DNA from: Neisseria weaveri
GTDB taxonomy: Bacteria > Pseudomonadota > Gammaproteobacteria > Burkholderiales > Neisseriaceae
Assembly: GCF_900638685.1 (NCBI RefSeq)
Contig: NZ_LR134533.1
Span: 992,001-1,056,000 of the forward strand
Reading direction: 5' to 3'
Length of the DNA stretch: 64,000 nt
Part shown: positions 28,754 to 38,787 of the stretch, in pieces
Layout of the letters: each line of letters begins with the position of its first letter
Position numbering within the stretch: the first letter of the stretch is position 1
Position numbers and translations under genes: made by a program
The notes under the pieces: model-generated
The model's database searches: none
Told to the model about the DNA's origin: nothing
The model's input: only the letters and a program-made list of their open reading frames with translations

Positions 28754-29887
28754 ATGAGCAACAGAGATTTTTACGAAACGCTCGGCATTGCACGCAGCGC
28801 CAGTGACGACGACATCAAAAAAGCCTACCGCAAACTGGCGATGAAATATCATCCCGACCGCAATCCCGACAACAAAGAAGCCGAAGAAAAATTCAAAGAA
28901 GTCCAAAAAGCCTACGACATTCTTTCCGACAAAGAGAAACGCGCCGCCTACGACCAATACGGCCACGCCGGCGTTGATCCCAATATGGGCGGAGGCGGCT
29001 TCGGCGGAGGCTTCGGCGGCTTCGGCGGCGCGCAAGGTTTCGATTTCGGCGACATCTTCAGCCAAATGTTCGGCGGTGCCGCAGGCGGAGGACGCCAGCA
29101 AAACTATCAAGGCGCAGACCTGCAGTACGCCGTGGAAATCACCTTGGAAGAAGCCGCCAAAGGCATCAAAAAACGCATCACCATTCCGACACATGAAGAA
29201 TGCGACGTCTGCCACGGCAGCGGTGCAAAACCCGGCACATCACCGACCACCTGTTCTACCTGTCACGGCTCCGGCACGATTCACGTCCGCCAAGCCATCT
29301 TCCAAATGCAGCAGACTTGTCCGTCGTGCCACGGTTCCGGCAAACAAATCAAAGACCCCTGCGTCAAATGTCGCGGTGTCGGCTTGGTGAAAACCAGCAA
29401 AACCGTTGAAGTCAACATTCCGGCCGGCATCGACGACGGCCAACGCATCCGTCTGAGCGGAGAGGGCGAACCCGGCACCAACGGCGCACCGGCCGGCGAT
29501 TTATACGTTGTCGTTCATGTGAAAGAACACAAAACTTTCGAACGCAACGGCTTGGATTTGCACTTCGAAATGCCCATCAGCTTTGCTACCGCGGCCTTGG
29601 GCGGAGAAATCGAAGTGCCGACGCTGGACGGCAAGGTCAAACTCAGCATTCCGAAAGAAACCCAAACCGGCCGCCGCATGCGCGTCAAAGGCAAAGGCAT
29701 CAAATCGCTGCGTTCCAGCGCAGTCGGCGATCTGTATTGCCATGTGGTTGTCGAAACCCCGGTTAACCTGACCGAACGCCAAAAAGAATTGCTGGAAGAG
29801 TTTGAGAAAATATCTACAGGCATGGATCGTGCGCAAACACCGCGCCAGAAATCCTTCTTCGACAAAGTGCGCGATATTTTTGAATAA
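28754..29887 (+). CDS. dnaJ: Chaperone DnaJ
   Basis: Hsp40 co-chaperone that delivers substrates to DnaK and stimulates its ATPase. The 377-residue product has the J domain with HPD at 33-35, a Gly/Phe-rich linker (about 76-125), four CxxCxGxG zinc motifs ([32 protein letters not shown]), and the C-terminal peptide-binding domains. It stands alone, without dnaK or grpE. I find no clear sigma32 promoter. Confidence 0.98.
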   Translation: MSNRDFYETLGIARSASDDDIKKAYRKLAMKYHPDRNPDNKEAEEKFKEVQKAYDILSDKEKRAAYDQYGHAGVDPNMGGGGFGGGFGGFGGAQGFDFGDIFSQMFGGAAGGGRQQNYQGADLQYAVEITLEEAAKGIKKRITIPTHEECDVCHGSGAKPGTSPTTCSTCHGSGTIHVRQAIFQMQQTCPSCHGSGKQIKDPCVKCRGVGLVKTSKTVEVNIPAGIDDGQRIRLSGEGEPGTNGAPAGDLYVVVHVKEHKTFERNGLDLHFEMPISFATAALGGEIEVPTLDGKVKLSIPKETQTGRRMRVKGKGIKSLRSSAVGDLYCHVVVETPVNLTERQKELLEEFEKISTGMDRAQTPRQKSFFDKVRDIFE

Positions 29888-29973
29888 TGTGGCTAAACCC
29901 ACAACCCAAGGCCGTCTGAAAAAAGCCGCAAGTGCCATGCCGATGCACAAACAAATAAAGTTTAGCGGCTGTA

Positions 29974-30003
29974 TTTTCAGACGGCCTCAGCTTATGCGAT
30001 AAT
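29974..30003 (+). promoter_or_regulatory. Possible promoter of the pyrBI leader
   Basis: GATAAT (29998-30003) is a fair -10, and TTTTCA (29974-29979) is a weak -35 with an 18-base spacer that falls within a DUS. It would start the leader transcript about 140 bases before pyrB. Confidence 0.35.
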
Positions 30004-30030
30004 CCGTTTACCGCAATACTTGGCAAAACC

Positions 30031-30159
30031 GTGAAAACCAACCGCGTTATCAACACCACCACAAGCCACGCTGCCGGAAGCAGCGGATTTGCCGTTTTCC
30101 TAAAAAACCAGCCCGTTTCTACGGGCTTTTTTACGGAGTCAACAAACAGCCATGCCTAA
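30031..30159 (+). CDS. Putative pyrBI leader peptide
   Basis: A GTG-initiated frame of 42 codons runs through a pause-like hairpin (GCTGC/GCAGC, 30070-30084) and through the attenuator, then stops at TAA 30157-30159 inside pyrB (ATGCCTAA overlap). This is the arrangement of the E. coli pyrBI leader peptide, whose translation is coupled to UTP-dependent polymerase pausing. The codons near the attenuator encode [15 protein letters not shown]. The GTG lacks a clear ribosome site, so the start is uncertain. Confidence 0.45.
   Translation: MKTNRVINTTTSHAAGSSGFAVFLKNQPVSTGFFTESTNSHA
30104..30132 (+). terminator. Attenuator hairpin before pyrB
   Basis: AGCCCG and CGGGCT pair over loop TTTCTA and are followed by six T, with an upstream A run extending the stem. 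It ends only 20 bases before the pyrB ATG, so it must be an attenuator rather than the terminator of dnaJ. Confidence 0.8.
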
Positions 30160-31072
30160 TCCCCTATACCGTAAAAACGTCATTTCCATCTCCGATTTAA
30201 CCGACGAACAACTCGAACTGCTGCTGCATACCGCCCTGAAATTAAAAGCAGAGCCGCGCGACGACCTGCTGGCAGGAAAACTGATCGGGTCGTGCTTTTT
30301 CGAACCGTCCACGCGTACCCGCTTGTCATTCGAAACCGCCGTACAACGCTTGGGAGGCCAAGTCATCGGCTTTGCCGACGGCGCCAACACCAGCGCGAAA
30401 AAAGGCGAAACCCTAGCCGATACCGCCCGAATTATCAGCAGCTATACCGACGCCATTATCCAACGGCACCCCAAAGACGGCGCAGCCCGTGTTTTAGCGG
30501 AATTCAGCAGCGTACCCGTCATCAATGCCGGTGACGGCACCAACCAACACCCCAGCCAAACCCTACTCGATCTGGTAACCATTTACGAAACACAAGGCCG
30601 TCTGAATAATTTGAAAATCGCCATGTGCGGCGACTTGAAATACGGACGCACCGTCCACTCTCTCGCCCAAGCACTCAAACGCTGGGGCTGCGAATTTGCC
30701 TTCGTTTCACCGCCCAGCCTGTCCATGCCCGAATACATTACCGAAGAGCTGGACGAAGCAGGCTGCGCCTACCAAGTCCTGCCGACATTGGAAGCAGCGG
30801 TAGAATGGGCCGACATTCTCTACATGACCCGCGTACAGCGCGAACGCTTCGACGAACAGGAGTTTGCCAAAATCCAAGGCAAATTCAATCTTGAAGCTGC
30901 CATGCTTACCAACGCCAAAAACAACCTGCGCATTCTGCATCCACTGCCGCGCGTCGACGAAATCCATCCCAATGTCGACGGCACGCCCTACGCCTACTAC
31001 TTCGAGCAGGCCACCAACGGCGTTTATGCGCGCATGGCCATTTTGTCTTTGATTTTGAATGAAGAGGTTTAA
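30152..31072 (+). CDS. pyrB: Aspartate carbamoyltransferase catalytic subunit PyrB
   Basis: Forms carbamoyl-aspartate from carbamoyl phosphate and aspartate, the committed step of pyrimidine synthesis. The 306-residue product has the carbamoyl-phosphate motif [12 protein letters not shown] (about 50-61), a QRHPKDGAA segment, a KYGRTVHSL segment and HPLPRVDEI. With pyrI next to it, this is the enteric-type dodecameric enzyme. A DUS is translated in frame (QGRLNNLK). Regulation by the leader attenuator is likely. Confidence 0.98.
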   Translation: MPNPLYRKNVISISDLTDEQLELLLHTALKLKAEPRDDLLAGKLIGSCFFEPSTRTRLSFETAVQRLGGQVIGFADGANTSAKKGETLADTARIISSYTDAIIQRHPKDGAARVLAEFSSVPVINAGDGTNQHPSQTLLDLVTIYETQGRLNNLKIAMCGDLKYGRTVHSLAQALKRWGCEFAFVSPPSLSMPEYITEELDEAGCAYQVLPTLEAAVEWADILYMTRVQRERFDEQEFAKIQGKFNLEAAMLTNAKNNLRILHPLPRVDEIHPNVDGTPYAYYFEQATNGVYARMAILSLILNEEV

Positions 31073-31081
31073 AAGAATATC

Positions 31082-31543
31082 ATGACGGACAAAAAACAAT
31101 ACAGCGTCGAAGCCATTGAAAACGGCACGGTCATCGACCATATCCCGGCAGGTAAAGGCCTGACCATTCTGCGTCAATTCAAACTGCTGCATTACGGCAG
31201 CGCCGTAACCGTAGGCTTCAATCTGCCCAGCAAAAACCACGGCAGCAAAGACATTATCAAAATCTCCGGCGTACGCTTCGACGAACAAGCCGCCAACCGC
31301 CTGGCACTGTTTGCTCCGGAAGCCACCGTCAACGTGATTGAAGACTTCAAAGTCGTGCAAAAAATGTTGTTGGAACTGCCCGATACGATTTCCGAAGTCT
31401 TCCGCTGCCCGAACCCGAACTGCGCCAGCCACGGCGAACCGGTTAAAAGCCGTTTTTACGTACGCCGCCACAACGGCCAAACCAAATTGAAATGCCACTA
31501 CTGCGAGAAAACCTACTCGCGCGAATCGGTAACCGAATCTTAA
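31082..31543 (+). CDS. pyrI: Aspartate carbamoyltransferase regulatory subunit PyrI
   Basis: Binds CTP/ATP and zinc and gives allosteric control of PyrB. The 153-residue product has the nucleotide-binding N-domain ([20 protein letters not shown]) and a C-terminal zinc domain with four Cys in the usual pattern, CPNPNC and CHYC. It starts 9 bases after pyrB. Confidence 0.98.
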   Translation: MTDKKQYSVEAIENGTVIDHIPAGKGLTILRQFKLLHYGSAVTVGFNLPSKNHGSKDIIKISGVRFDEQAANRLALFAPEATVNVIEDFKVVQKMLLELPDTISEVFRCPNPNCASHGEPVKSRFYVRRHNGQTKLKCHYCEKTYSRESVTES

Positions 31544-31771
31544 ACGCACACCGTGCAAACGGATTTATCCTTGCAGCTGAACGGCAAAATAATACGGCGG
31601 AGGCAACCCAGTCCTTACCGGCTGGTAAACCGCCAATCCGATACGGCCTGCCTGAAATATGTTATCCTTTCAGACAGGCCGTTATTGCGAACAGAAGAAA
31701 CCCAACCGCCATAATATTTCCAGCAACCCCGATACCGCCGTATCGCCTCTCCGGAGAATCGGTTTACCAGT

Positions 31772-32413
31772 ATGGCTCAAAATTTTCACAAACTCTTTGC
31801 CCCGATACTTTACGTCATCATTTTCCTCACCGGTTTTCTAACGGCGGCAATCTGGCTCTCACCCGATGCATATCTGGAACATTTAACCGATGTGCTTACC
31901 GCTTTTTCTCTGGCCGCCTTCGTCACTTTGGCATTTTTGTTCTGCCTGTTTTCTTTAAAGCGCAACACATTAAAACAACTGGAAATCCTACAACGAGAGC
32001 ATATGCGCCCCATTCTGCGCGCCGCTTTGCAGCTTTCTCCCGAACATCCGAATCTGCTGGTCTGCCATCTGCATAACTACGGTAAAGGTTTTGCCAAACA
32101 TATCCGCATTCGGGCCGAAGCCCTTACTTCCACGCCCGCAGCCGATTTGATAACAGAAAAACTGAACAGCCTGCCCGTTTTTTCAGACGGCCTCGATATG
32201 ATGGCGGCAAACGAACCCCGCTCTTTCATCTTATTCGACCTAGATGATATGCCGGATCCGGCCGCTCCCGATTCAGACGGCCTCATCAAAATCCATACCG
32301 TCTGCAACGATATTTTCGGCTCGCTGCACAGCAACGAAACCACGCTCGACCTATCCGGACTGGTACGGCCGCATACGCCGAAGGCAAAAGCAAAACCCAA
32401 ACTCTTGTACTAA
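31772..32413 (+). CDS. Membrane protein of unknown function with two N-terminal helices
   Basis: 213 residues. Two transmembrane helices (about 9-29 and 43-63) are followed by a soluble domain of about 150 residues, which the positive residues after helix 2 (KRNTLKQ) place in the cytoplasm. The soluble part has an HNYGKGFAKHIRI segment reminiscent of domains that sense or bind ligands at membranes, but I recognise no named family. Two DUS are translated in frame within this short gene (VFSDGL, DSDGL). It precedes another small membrane-protein gene by 35 bases and may be co-transcribed. Confidence 0.7.
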   Translation: MAQNFHKLFAPILYVIIFLTGFLTAAIWLSPDAYLEHLTDVLTAFSLAAFVTLAFLFCLFSLKRNTLKQLEILQREHMRPILRAALQLSPEHPNLLVCHLHNYGKGFAKHIRIRAEALTSTPAADLITEKLNSLPVFSDGLDMMAANEPRSFILFDLDDMPDPAAPDSDGLIKIHTVCNDIFGSLHSNETTLDLSGLVRPHTPKAKAKPKLLY

Positions 32414-32448
32414 AATAAGATTCAGATTCATCTCAAACGGACAACATC

Positions 32449-32874
32449 ATGATTTCGCTCACAACACTGGTTATCGCCGCTACGTTTACCGTTCTCCTAT
32501 TGCTGATCAGCATTTTTATGCCCAACCCCATCACTTGGCTGATGACCCTGATTCTCGGTGCCGTAACCGCACTGATTCTTTGGCCGCAATATCAAGGCCA
32601 GCAACAGGCCAAACAAAGCGGCACGGAAATTACCGCCGCCGTTCAAGAAGTACGGCAATGGACGCAAAAATCGGGTGAGCACTACATCGACAAATACGAA
32701 ATTCTTGCCGTCGCGCCCAACCCGAACACCAGCCAAATGCAGACTTTCGTCAGCCCGCCCATGACCACCGATCCCTCCCCTTATTTAGGCAGCACCGTCA
32801 AAGTTACGGTAGATTGGCAAAATCCCAAAGCCTATATTATGGACTTATCCTTCCTGCCTTTTCCCGTCCATTAA
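32449..32874 (+). CDS. Small membrane protein of unknown function
   Basis: 141 residues with two N-terminal hydrophobic segments (about 5-22 and 27-45) and a C-terminal domain of about 90 residues that looks beta-rich (KYEILAVAPNPNT, STVKVTVDWQNPKAYIMDLSF). No motif points to a reaction. The alternating hydrophobic pattern and normal codon use support a real gene. It shares its two-helix-plus-soluble-domain plan with the gene upstream. Confidence 0.68.
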   Translation: MISLTTLVIAATFTVLLLLISIFMPNPITWLMTLILGAVTALILWPQYQGQQQAKQSGTEITAAVQEVRQWTQKSGEHYIDKYEILAVAPNPNTSQMQTFVSPPMTTDPSPYLGSTVKVTVDWQNPKAYIMDLSFLPFPVH

Positions 32875-32916
32875 CTCAACCGACCAATGCATTCAGACGA
32901 TATTTTTACCCTACTT

Positions 32917-33543
32917 TCACGCATGGTTAAAACGGCCGTGCTGTAGAAAATAAGCCGTCTGCCGGGCAACGGCCTGATCCACCAACATACCGGTATGCGT
33001 TACCGGCAGCACAATATGGTCACGCATACCCTCCACGCACGTTTCCGCCACCGTAACCGTACCGTCATTATCGCCCGGCAAACCGAGCACCCGACCCAAA
33101 CCCAAAGGTTTGCACCCGGCAATACTGCCCAAACATACTGTCTCCGGCAACGGCGGCAGGCAACCGTCAAGCGCATGGTCATAAGCCTTGCCTAAAACAA
33201 AAGGCATCAAATTATTTAGCTTTTCCGCAGCCATGCTGCCCTGATGCGGCGTACCCAAAGTAACAATCTTCCCGGTTACCCATTGCGGATATGCCGCGGC
33301 AAAATATCTCAAGACCAAACCGCCCAAGCTGTGCCCGACAAAATGCAACGGCCCCTCGTCTTCCGCATAAAACCGTTGCACCCACTCCGCCAACGCACAG
33401 ACATGATCGTCAAAACAACCCATAACGCTGTAATACCCAAACGTCCGCGCTTCAACATCACAAGATTTTAGCAAGTGCGCAAACGGCAGCAGCGACCAAG
33501 CGTGCATATGGATGCCGTGCAACAATACAACTTTATGCCGCAT
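32917..33543 (-). CDS. Alpha/beta hydrolase, lipase-like
   Basis: The ATG at 33543 gives 208 residues starting MRHKVVLLHGIHM, the first strand and oxyanion loop (HG) of the fold; an upstream ATG at 33576 would add 11 residues of poor quality. The nucleophile elbow is FVGHSLGGLV (GxSxG), and LGTPHQGS follows. The probable acid is the Asp in PGDNDGTV and the probable His is in LPVTHTGML. This matches small esterases or lipases of the class 'triacylglycerol lipase/PGAP1-like'. No signal peptide is seen. It is convergent with the gene on its left. Confidence 0.8.
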   Translation of the reverse strand: MRHKVVLLHGIHMHAWSLLPFAHLLKSCDVEARTFGYYSVMGCFDDHVCALAEWVQRFYAEDEGPLHFVGHSLGGLVLRYFAAAYPQWVTGKIVTLGTPHQGSMAAEKLNNLMPFVLGKAYDHALDGCLPPLPETVCLGSIAGCKPLGLGRVLGLPGDNDGTVTVAETCVEGMRDHIVLPVTHTGMLVDQAVARQTAYFLQHGRFNHA

Positions 33544-33711
33544 ATAAACTTTTCCGCATAAAAACAGACTAATCAATCATATTGCATATAATAAACCGTA
33601 TTTATTTTTTTATATAAAACAAAGAAATAATGTTATTCTTTCAAGAAGAAATTTTAATTAAAAAAATAATAATTCAATATATTTAAATTAAATCAAACAC
33701 GGTTACTAAAA

Positions 33712-34260
33712 ATGAAAATAAGCATAAAACAAAAATTTTTCTTATACCTGTTACGCAGTATAGGCGTTATTCTCCCTCCCTCATATTCGAAAATAGTCGG
33801 CCCGATTGCCAAAGCCATCCGCTACCGCATAGCCAAACAGATTTCTCCGCATTTGGGCAGAAACGTCAATATAGAACGGGGAGGATTCGTTTTGCCCGAC
33901 ACCGTCGTAGGCGACAATTCCGGCATCGGCACTTATTGCGAAGTCACCCAAAGCCTGATCATCGGCAAAGATGTCCTGATGGGGCCGGAATGCCTGTTTT
34001 ACACCAAACAACATAAATTCAACCCGCAAACCCAAAGACTGGAAGGCTATACCGACATCAAGCCGATTACCATCGGCGACAGAGTCTGGCTCGGGCGTCG
34101 CTGCATCATTATGGGCGGCGTAACCATCGGCGAAGGCGCAATTATCGGAGCAGGCTCGGTCGTTACCAAAGACATTCCGCCTTATTGCATGGCCGCCGGT
34201 AATCCTGCCGTAGTCAAAAAACATCTGCTGGACAACCAAACCGAGCACCAACCGGACTGA
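33712..34260 (+). CDS. Hexapeptide-repeat (left-handed beta-helix) acyltransferase
   Basis: 182 residues with hexapeptide repeats from about residue 45 onward (IIGKDVLMG, ITIGDRVWLGRRCIIMGGVTIGEGAIIGAGSVVTKDIPPYCMAAGNPA) and the catalytic-type YTKQHKFN histidine, as in WcaF/LacA/Maa-type O-acetyltransferases. It probably acetylates a surface sugar using acetyl-CoA. The first 60 bases and the 135 bases upstream are strongly AT-rich, unlike neighbouring genes, and there is no partner glycan gene nearby. This suggests horizontal acquisition. The acceptor is unknown. Confidence 0.8.
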   Translation: MKISIKQKFFLYLLRSIGVILPPSYSKIVGPIAKAIRYRIAKQISPHLGRNVNIERGGFVLPDTVVGDNSGIGTYCEVTQSLIIGKDVLMGPECLFYTKQHKFNPQTQRLEGYTDIKPITIGDRVWLGRRCIIMGGVTIGEGAIIGAGSVVTKDIPPYCMAAGNPAVVKKHLLDNQTEHQPD

Positions 34261-34337
34261 TATTCAAAATAGATTTACCGTTTATATGCTTGAACGTTGA
34301 AAACCATAAATACAAAACACATTCAAAATGAACATTA

Positions 34338-34369
34338 AAAAGGCCGTCTGAAAATTTCAGACGGCCTTT
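34338..34369. terminator. DUS inverted pair between the acyltransferase and cysS
   Basis: AAAGGCCGTCTGAAA and TTTCAGACGGCCTTT form a nearly loop-less palindrome that can terminate both convergent genes. Confidence 0.75.
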
Positions 34370-34411
34370 CAGCTTCAATCAGTTAATGATTCAGCAAACT
34401 CTGTGTTTCAA

Positions 34412-35824
34412 TCAACCGCGCCGCCAAGTCGTGCCGCCCGCGCCGTCTTCGAGAATGATGTTTTCGGCATTGAGCAAATCGCGGATGCGGTCGGATTCCG
34501 CCCAGTTTTTCTCCGCACGCGCTTGTTTGCGCTGTTCAATCAGGCTTTCGATTTCTTCGTTGGAGAGGCCGTCTGAAACGCTGCCGCCCTGCAAAAATTC
34601 CTGCGGATCGCGTTGCAGCAAACCGATAATGCTGCCGAGTGCTTTCAGGCAGCCCGCCAGTTCGTTGCTGTTGGTTTTGTTGACTTCGTTGGCCAATTCA
34701 AACAACACGGCTATCGCTTCTACGGTGCCGAAGTCGTCGTTCATGGCGGCGAAGAAACGGCGGGTGTAGTCGTTGGCGTTTTCGTTTACGGCAAACTCGG
34801 CAGGCGGCGTGTTTTTCAGGGCGGTGTACAGGCGGGTTAACGCGCCTTTGGCATCGTTCAAATGGGCATCGGAATAGTTCAAGGGGCTGCGGTAGTGGGC
34901 GCGTAAAATAAAGAAACGCACCACTTCGGCATCGTATTTTTCCAACACTTCACGGATGGTAAAGAAGTTACCCAGCGATTTGGACATTTTCTCGTTATCC
35001 ACGCGGATAAAGCCGTTGTGCAGCCAATATTTCACATGGCTTTCAATCGCTTTGCCGCCCGAACGGTTGTGGCCGCAACTGCCGCCGTGCGCGCCGCAGC
35101 TTTGGGCGATTTCGTTTTCATGATGCGGGAATTGCAAGTCTGCACCGCCGCCGTGAATATCGAAAGTGTCGCCGAACAACTCTTCGCTCATGGCCGAGCA
35201 TTCGATATGCCAACCCGGGCGGCCCTGCCCCCACGGGCTTTCCCACGCCGGTTCGCCGGGCTTGGCGGCTTTCCACAAAACGAAGTCCAACGGGTCGCGT
35301 TTGAAACCGTCCACTTCCACGCGCTCGCCCGCGCGCAAATCGTCCAAAGATTTGCCGGAAAGCTGGCCGTATGTGGCAAATTCGCGCACGGCGTAGTAAA
35401 CATCGCCGTTATCGGCGGCATAAGCCTTGCCGTTGTCGATCAGGCGTTGGATCATGCCCAACATCTGTTGCACATGCTCGGTGGCTTTCGGCTCCACATC
35501 GGGGCGGATCACGCCTAAAGCCGCCGCATCTTCATTCATGGCTCGGATAAAACGTTCGGTCAGCTCGCCGATGGTTTCGCCGTTTTCCGCGGCGCGGGCA
35601 ATGATTTTGTCGTCGATGTCGGTGATATTACGCACATAAGTCAACGGATAGCCCTGCGCACGCAACCAACGGGCAATCATGTCGAACACTACCATCACGC
35701 GTGCGTGCCCCAAGTGGCAGTAGTCGTAAACGGTCATGCCGCAAACGTACATGCGCACGTTTTTCGAGTCGATGGGAATGAATTCTTCTTTTTGGCGGGT
35801 GAGGGTGTTATAAATGTTCAACAT
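34412..35824 (-). CDS. cysS: Cysteinyl-tRNA synthetase
   Basis: Charges tRNA-Cys. The 470-residue class I enzyme has the zinc Cys28 in [16 protein letters not shown], the HIGH-type motif HLGH at 37-40, the second zinc region ([27 protein letters not shown]), KMSKS in [10 protein letters not shown] and a C-terminal anticodon-binding region ending [10 protein letters not shown]. It reads to the left from 35824 and converges on the acyltransferase gene. The gene contains an in-frame DUS ([11 protein letters not shown]). Confidence 0.97.
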   Translation of the reverse strand: MLNIYNTLTRQKEEFIPIDSKNVRMYVCGMTVYDYCHLGHARVMVVFDMIARWLRAQGYPLTYVRNITDIDDKIIARAAENGETIGELTERFIRAMNEDAAALGVIRPDVEPKATEHVQQMLGMIQRLIDNGKAYAADNGDVYYAVREFATYGQLSGKSLDDLRAGERVEVDGFKRDPLDFVLWKAAKPGEPAWESPWGQGRPGWHIECSAMSEELFGDTFDIHGGGADLQFPHHENEIAQSCGAHGGSCGHNRSGGKAIESHVKYWLHNGFIRVDNEKMSKSLGNFFTIREVLEKYDAEVVRFFILRAHYRSPLNYSDAHLNDAKGALTRLYTALKNTPPAEFAVNENANDYTRRFFAAMNDDFGTVEAIAVLFELANEVNKTNSNELAGCLKALGSIIGLLQRDPQEFLQGGSVSDGLSNEEIESLIEQRKQARAEKNWAESDRIRDLLNAENIILEDGAGGTTWRRG

Positions 35825-36039
35825 GTGAATGTGGCTCTCAATGATTTTTGCAGTTTAATGTTCAGTAGGATTAAACCAAGCCATCCTGCCTTGACCGGCA
35901 GCATGGTTGTCATGTTTCAAACAGCCTGCCCGATTTGCTTAATGCAAAACGCCGTGAGACCGTCTGAAAAAACAAGCGTTTTATAGCAAATCTGCCCGAT
36001 TTCTGCCAGGGCATTTCCACCACCCCCTACCGCCTTGCA

Positions 36040-36231
36040 TCAATGCCCGGACCGGTTATCGTGATTGGGGAAAATGGAGATTTTCAGCTCTGCGAAATCT
36101 TGGGCATCTAAGGTAATTTCCTGATCGAAGCAGAGTTTGCGTACTTTTTCCAAAGCTTCTTCTTTGCTTTCCGCGTTGATATAGACGATTCTGTTCAACA
36201 CTTCCTGGATTTCGATTTTAAACCGTTGCAT
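36040..36231 (-). CDS. DpnD/PcfM-like small protein
   Basis: 63 residues: a strand (RFKIEIQEVLNRIVYINA), an acidic and basic helix (ESKEEALEKVRKLCF) and a final strand (EITLDAQDFAELKISIF). This matches the short DpnD/PcfM domain, named after the third gene of the DpnII restriction region and found on conjugative plasmids; its function is unknown. It stands alone between cysS and obgE, with more than 200 bases of spacer on each side. A recognisable ribosome site (GGAGATGAAAT) precedes the ATG. Confidence 0.75.
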   Translation of the reverse strand: MQRFKIEIQEVLNRIVYINAESKEEALEKVRKLCFDQEITLDAQDFAELKISIFPNHDNRSGH

Positions 36232-36455
36232 ATTTCATCTCCGATACTGTGTTTATCAAGCGGTTCGTTTTGGGCCGTTGGTATTCGACCGTATCGGCCG
36301 GCGGAAATATCCCCGAAATCCAAAATTTTATACGCAGATTGAGCATAACTCTCTTGGAACATATACCCTGCTCCCGTTAAGCGGCTTATCTGCCCGATAA
36401 CAGGCCGTCTGAAAATTTTAACCGATGCACTGTTTTTCAGACGGCCTCAACAACA

Positions 36456-37662
<1,207 letters not shown>

Positions 37663-37813
37663 TAAATATTCAATGGATTGATATTATAAAGGATATGTCA
37701 ATAGGCCGTCTGAAAAGTTTTCGGCCTGTGCTGTCGGGGCGCGATGAAAAGGGCTGCAACAGGATTTTCGCCGTATGCGCCGTCTTGCTGCGGAGGGTTT
37801 AGGGAAAGCCGAT

Positions 37814-38227
37814 TCAGCGTATTTCGACCGTTGAATAGAGTTTGACTTGTTCGTAAACTTCGTCGGTAACGTTGATGCAGCCGTTGGTCATATTGCGGTC
37901 TGACGGATTGCCGGAAGCGATACGCTCCATGCGTTTTTCTGACGGTTTGAGCGTCCATACGCGGTGAATGGCAAAAATGAATTGGGGTTCTTCTTTGAAT
38001 TTGATAACGTCTCCGCCGTAGCCGCGATGGGGCGTGCGTACCAATTCCAAATTATAACGGCCTTTCGGCGTAGTAGGGCCGACCAGGGCCGGATGGCAGG
38101 TTTGGATATCGGGAAAACACAATTCCGCTTTTTGTGTATCCACAATCACCGCCGGGCGTTCTACAAGGTCAAAAGCCTGAGCTTGGAAGCTCAGGCTCAG
38201 CAGCATAAAATATGCCGTTTTCTTCAT
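37814..38227 (-). CDS. L,D-transpeptidase-like (YkuD fold) exported protein
   Basis: 137 residues with a signal peptide (MKKTAYFMLLSLSFQAQAF, cut near residue 18). The mature part shows a YkuD-type catalytic pattern: His88 in FAIHRVW and Cys117 in NMTNGCINV, close to the HxxN(14-17)[S/T]HGC motif, with Asn replacing the His of the last part. It may form 3-3 cross-links, attach proteins or hydrolyse peptidoglycan. At 137 residues it is a minimal catalytic domain. It lies 3 bases after the BamE-like lipoprotein gene, so the two form a unit. Confidence 0.72.
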   Translation of the reverse strand: MKKTAYFMLLSLSFQAQAFDLVERPAVIVDTQKAELCFPDIQTCHPALVGPTTPKGRYNLELVRTPHRGYGGDVIKFKEEPQFIFAIHRVWTLKPSEKRMERIASGNPSDRNMTNGCINVTDEVYEQVKLYSTVEIR

Positions 38228-38230
38228 TAC

Positions 38231-38710
38231 TTACTCGCGGATACGTTTTACGGAAACCGGAGCGGCAACTTCGCGGATAATCACTTCGCGTACCACAGGA
38301 GCTTTGGCTTTAGGACCGCAGCCTGCAGGCAGCCAGTGGAAACTTTGCGCATCCATGTTTTTGTCGAACAGGATTTTGTATTGACAGGTTTTGTGCTGGC
38401 CGTTTTCACGGTAGTTGAACAAGTAATCCCATTCGCGTACGCCGTACAGACCTTCGTTGAAATGCGGGCGGCCGATCAAGTTGTAGATTTCGTCCTTGTT
38501 CATGCCCGCTTCAATCATGCGTACATTGTCCCAGTTCGGCCAAGAGCCGTGTTGGGTACCGCTGTGGCGCAGGGTGGTTTTTTCAGGATTCGGCCATACA
38601 GGATTGTCGGTCGTGCCTTCTTTTGTTACTTTGCTCAAATTGCCGCATGCAGCCAAAGCCAACGCAGCAACCAACGGCAACAACACTTTTGCAGATTTCA
38701 TCATAATCAT
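38231..38710 (-). CDS. BamE/SmpA-like outer-membrane lipoprotein
   Basis: 159 residues with a lipoprotein signal (VLLPLVAALALAAC, Cys at about 22). The domain contains MIEAGMNKDEIYNLIGRPHFNEG and REWDYLFNY, the pattern of the BamE/SmpA/OmlA fold. It lacks the short BamE tail and instead has a Lys/Val/Arg-rich C-terminal extension (about 130-159). ATG at 38710 or, two residues later, 38701 are both possible. It could be the BamE subunit of the BAM complex or a paralogue. The L,D-transpeptidase-like gene follows after 3 bases. Confidence 0.78.
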   Translation of the reverse strand: MIMMKSAKVLLPLVAALALAACGNLSKVTKEGTTDNPVWPNPEKTTLRHSGTQHGSWPNWDNVRMIEAGMNKDEIYNLIGRPHFNEGLYGVREWDYLFNYRENGQHKTCQYKILFDKNMDAQSFHWLPAGCGPKAKAPVVREVIIREVAAPVSVKRIRE

Positions 38711-38787
38711 TATTCCTTATAAAACAGGTGTTTTCATGAGGCCGTCTGAAATTTCAGGCGGCCTGTGTGTCATAAACAGCTATCGGA

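Noticed and set aside
30707..31558. A 283-codon minus-strand frame over pyrBI
   Set aside because: Antisense to two well-supported genes and Val/Phe/Ala-rich without motifs.
31492..32076. A 194-codon frame after pyrI
   Set aside because: Overlaps the end of pyrI and the start of the better supported 31772 gene in another frame; composition is shadow-like.
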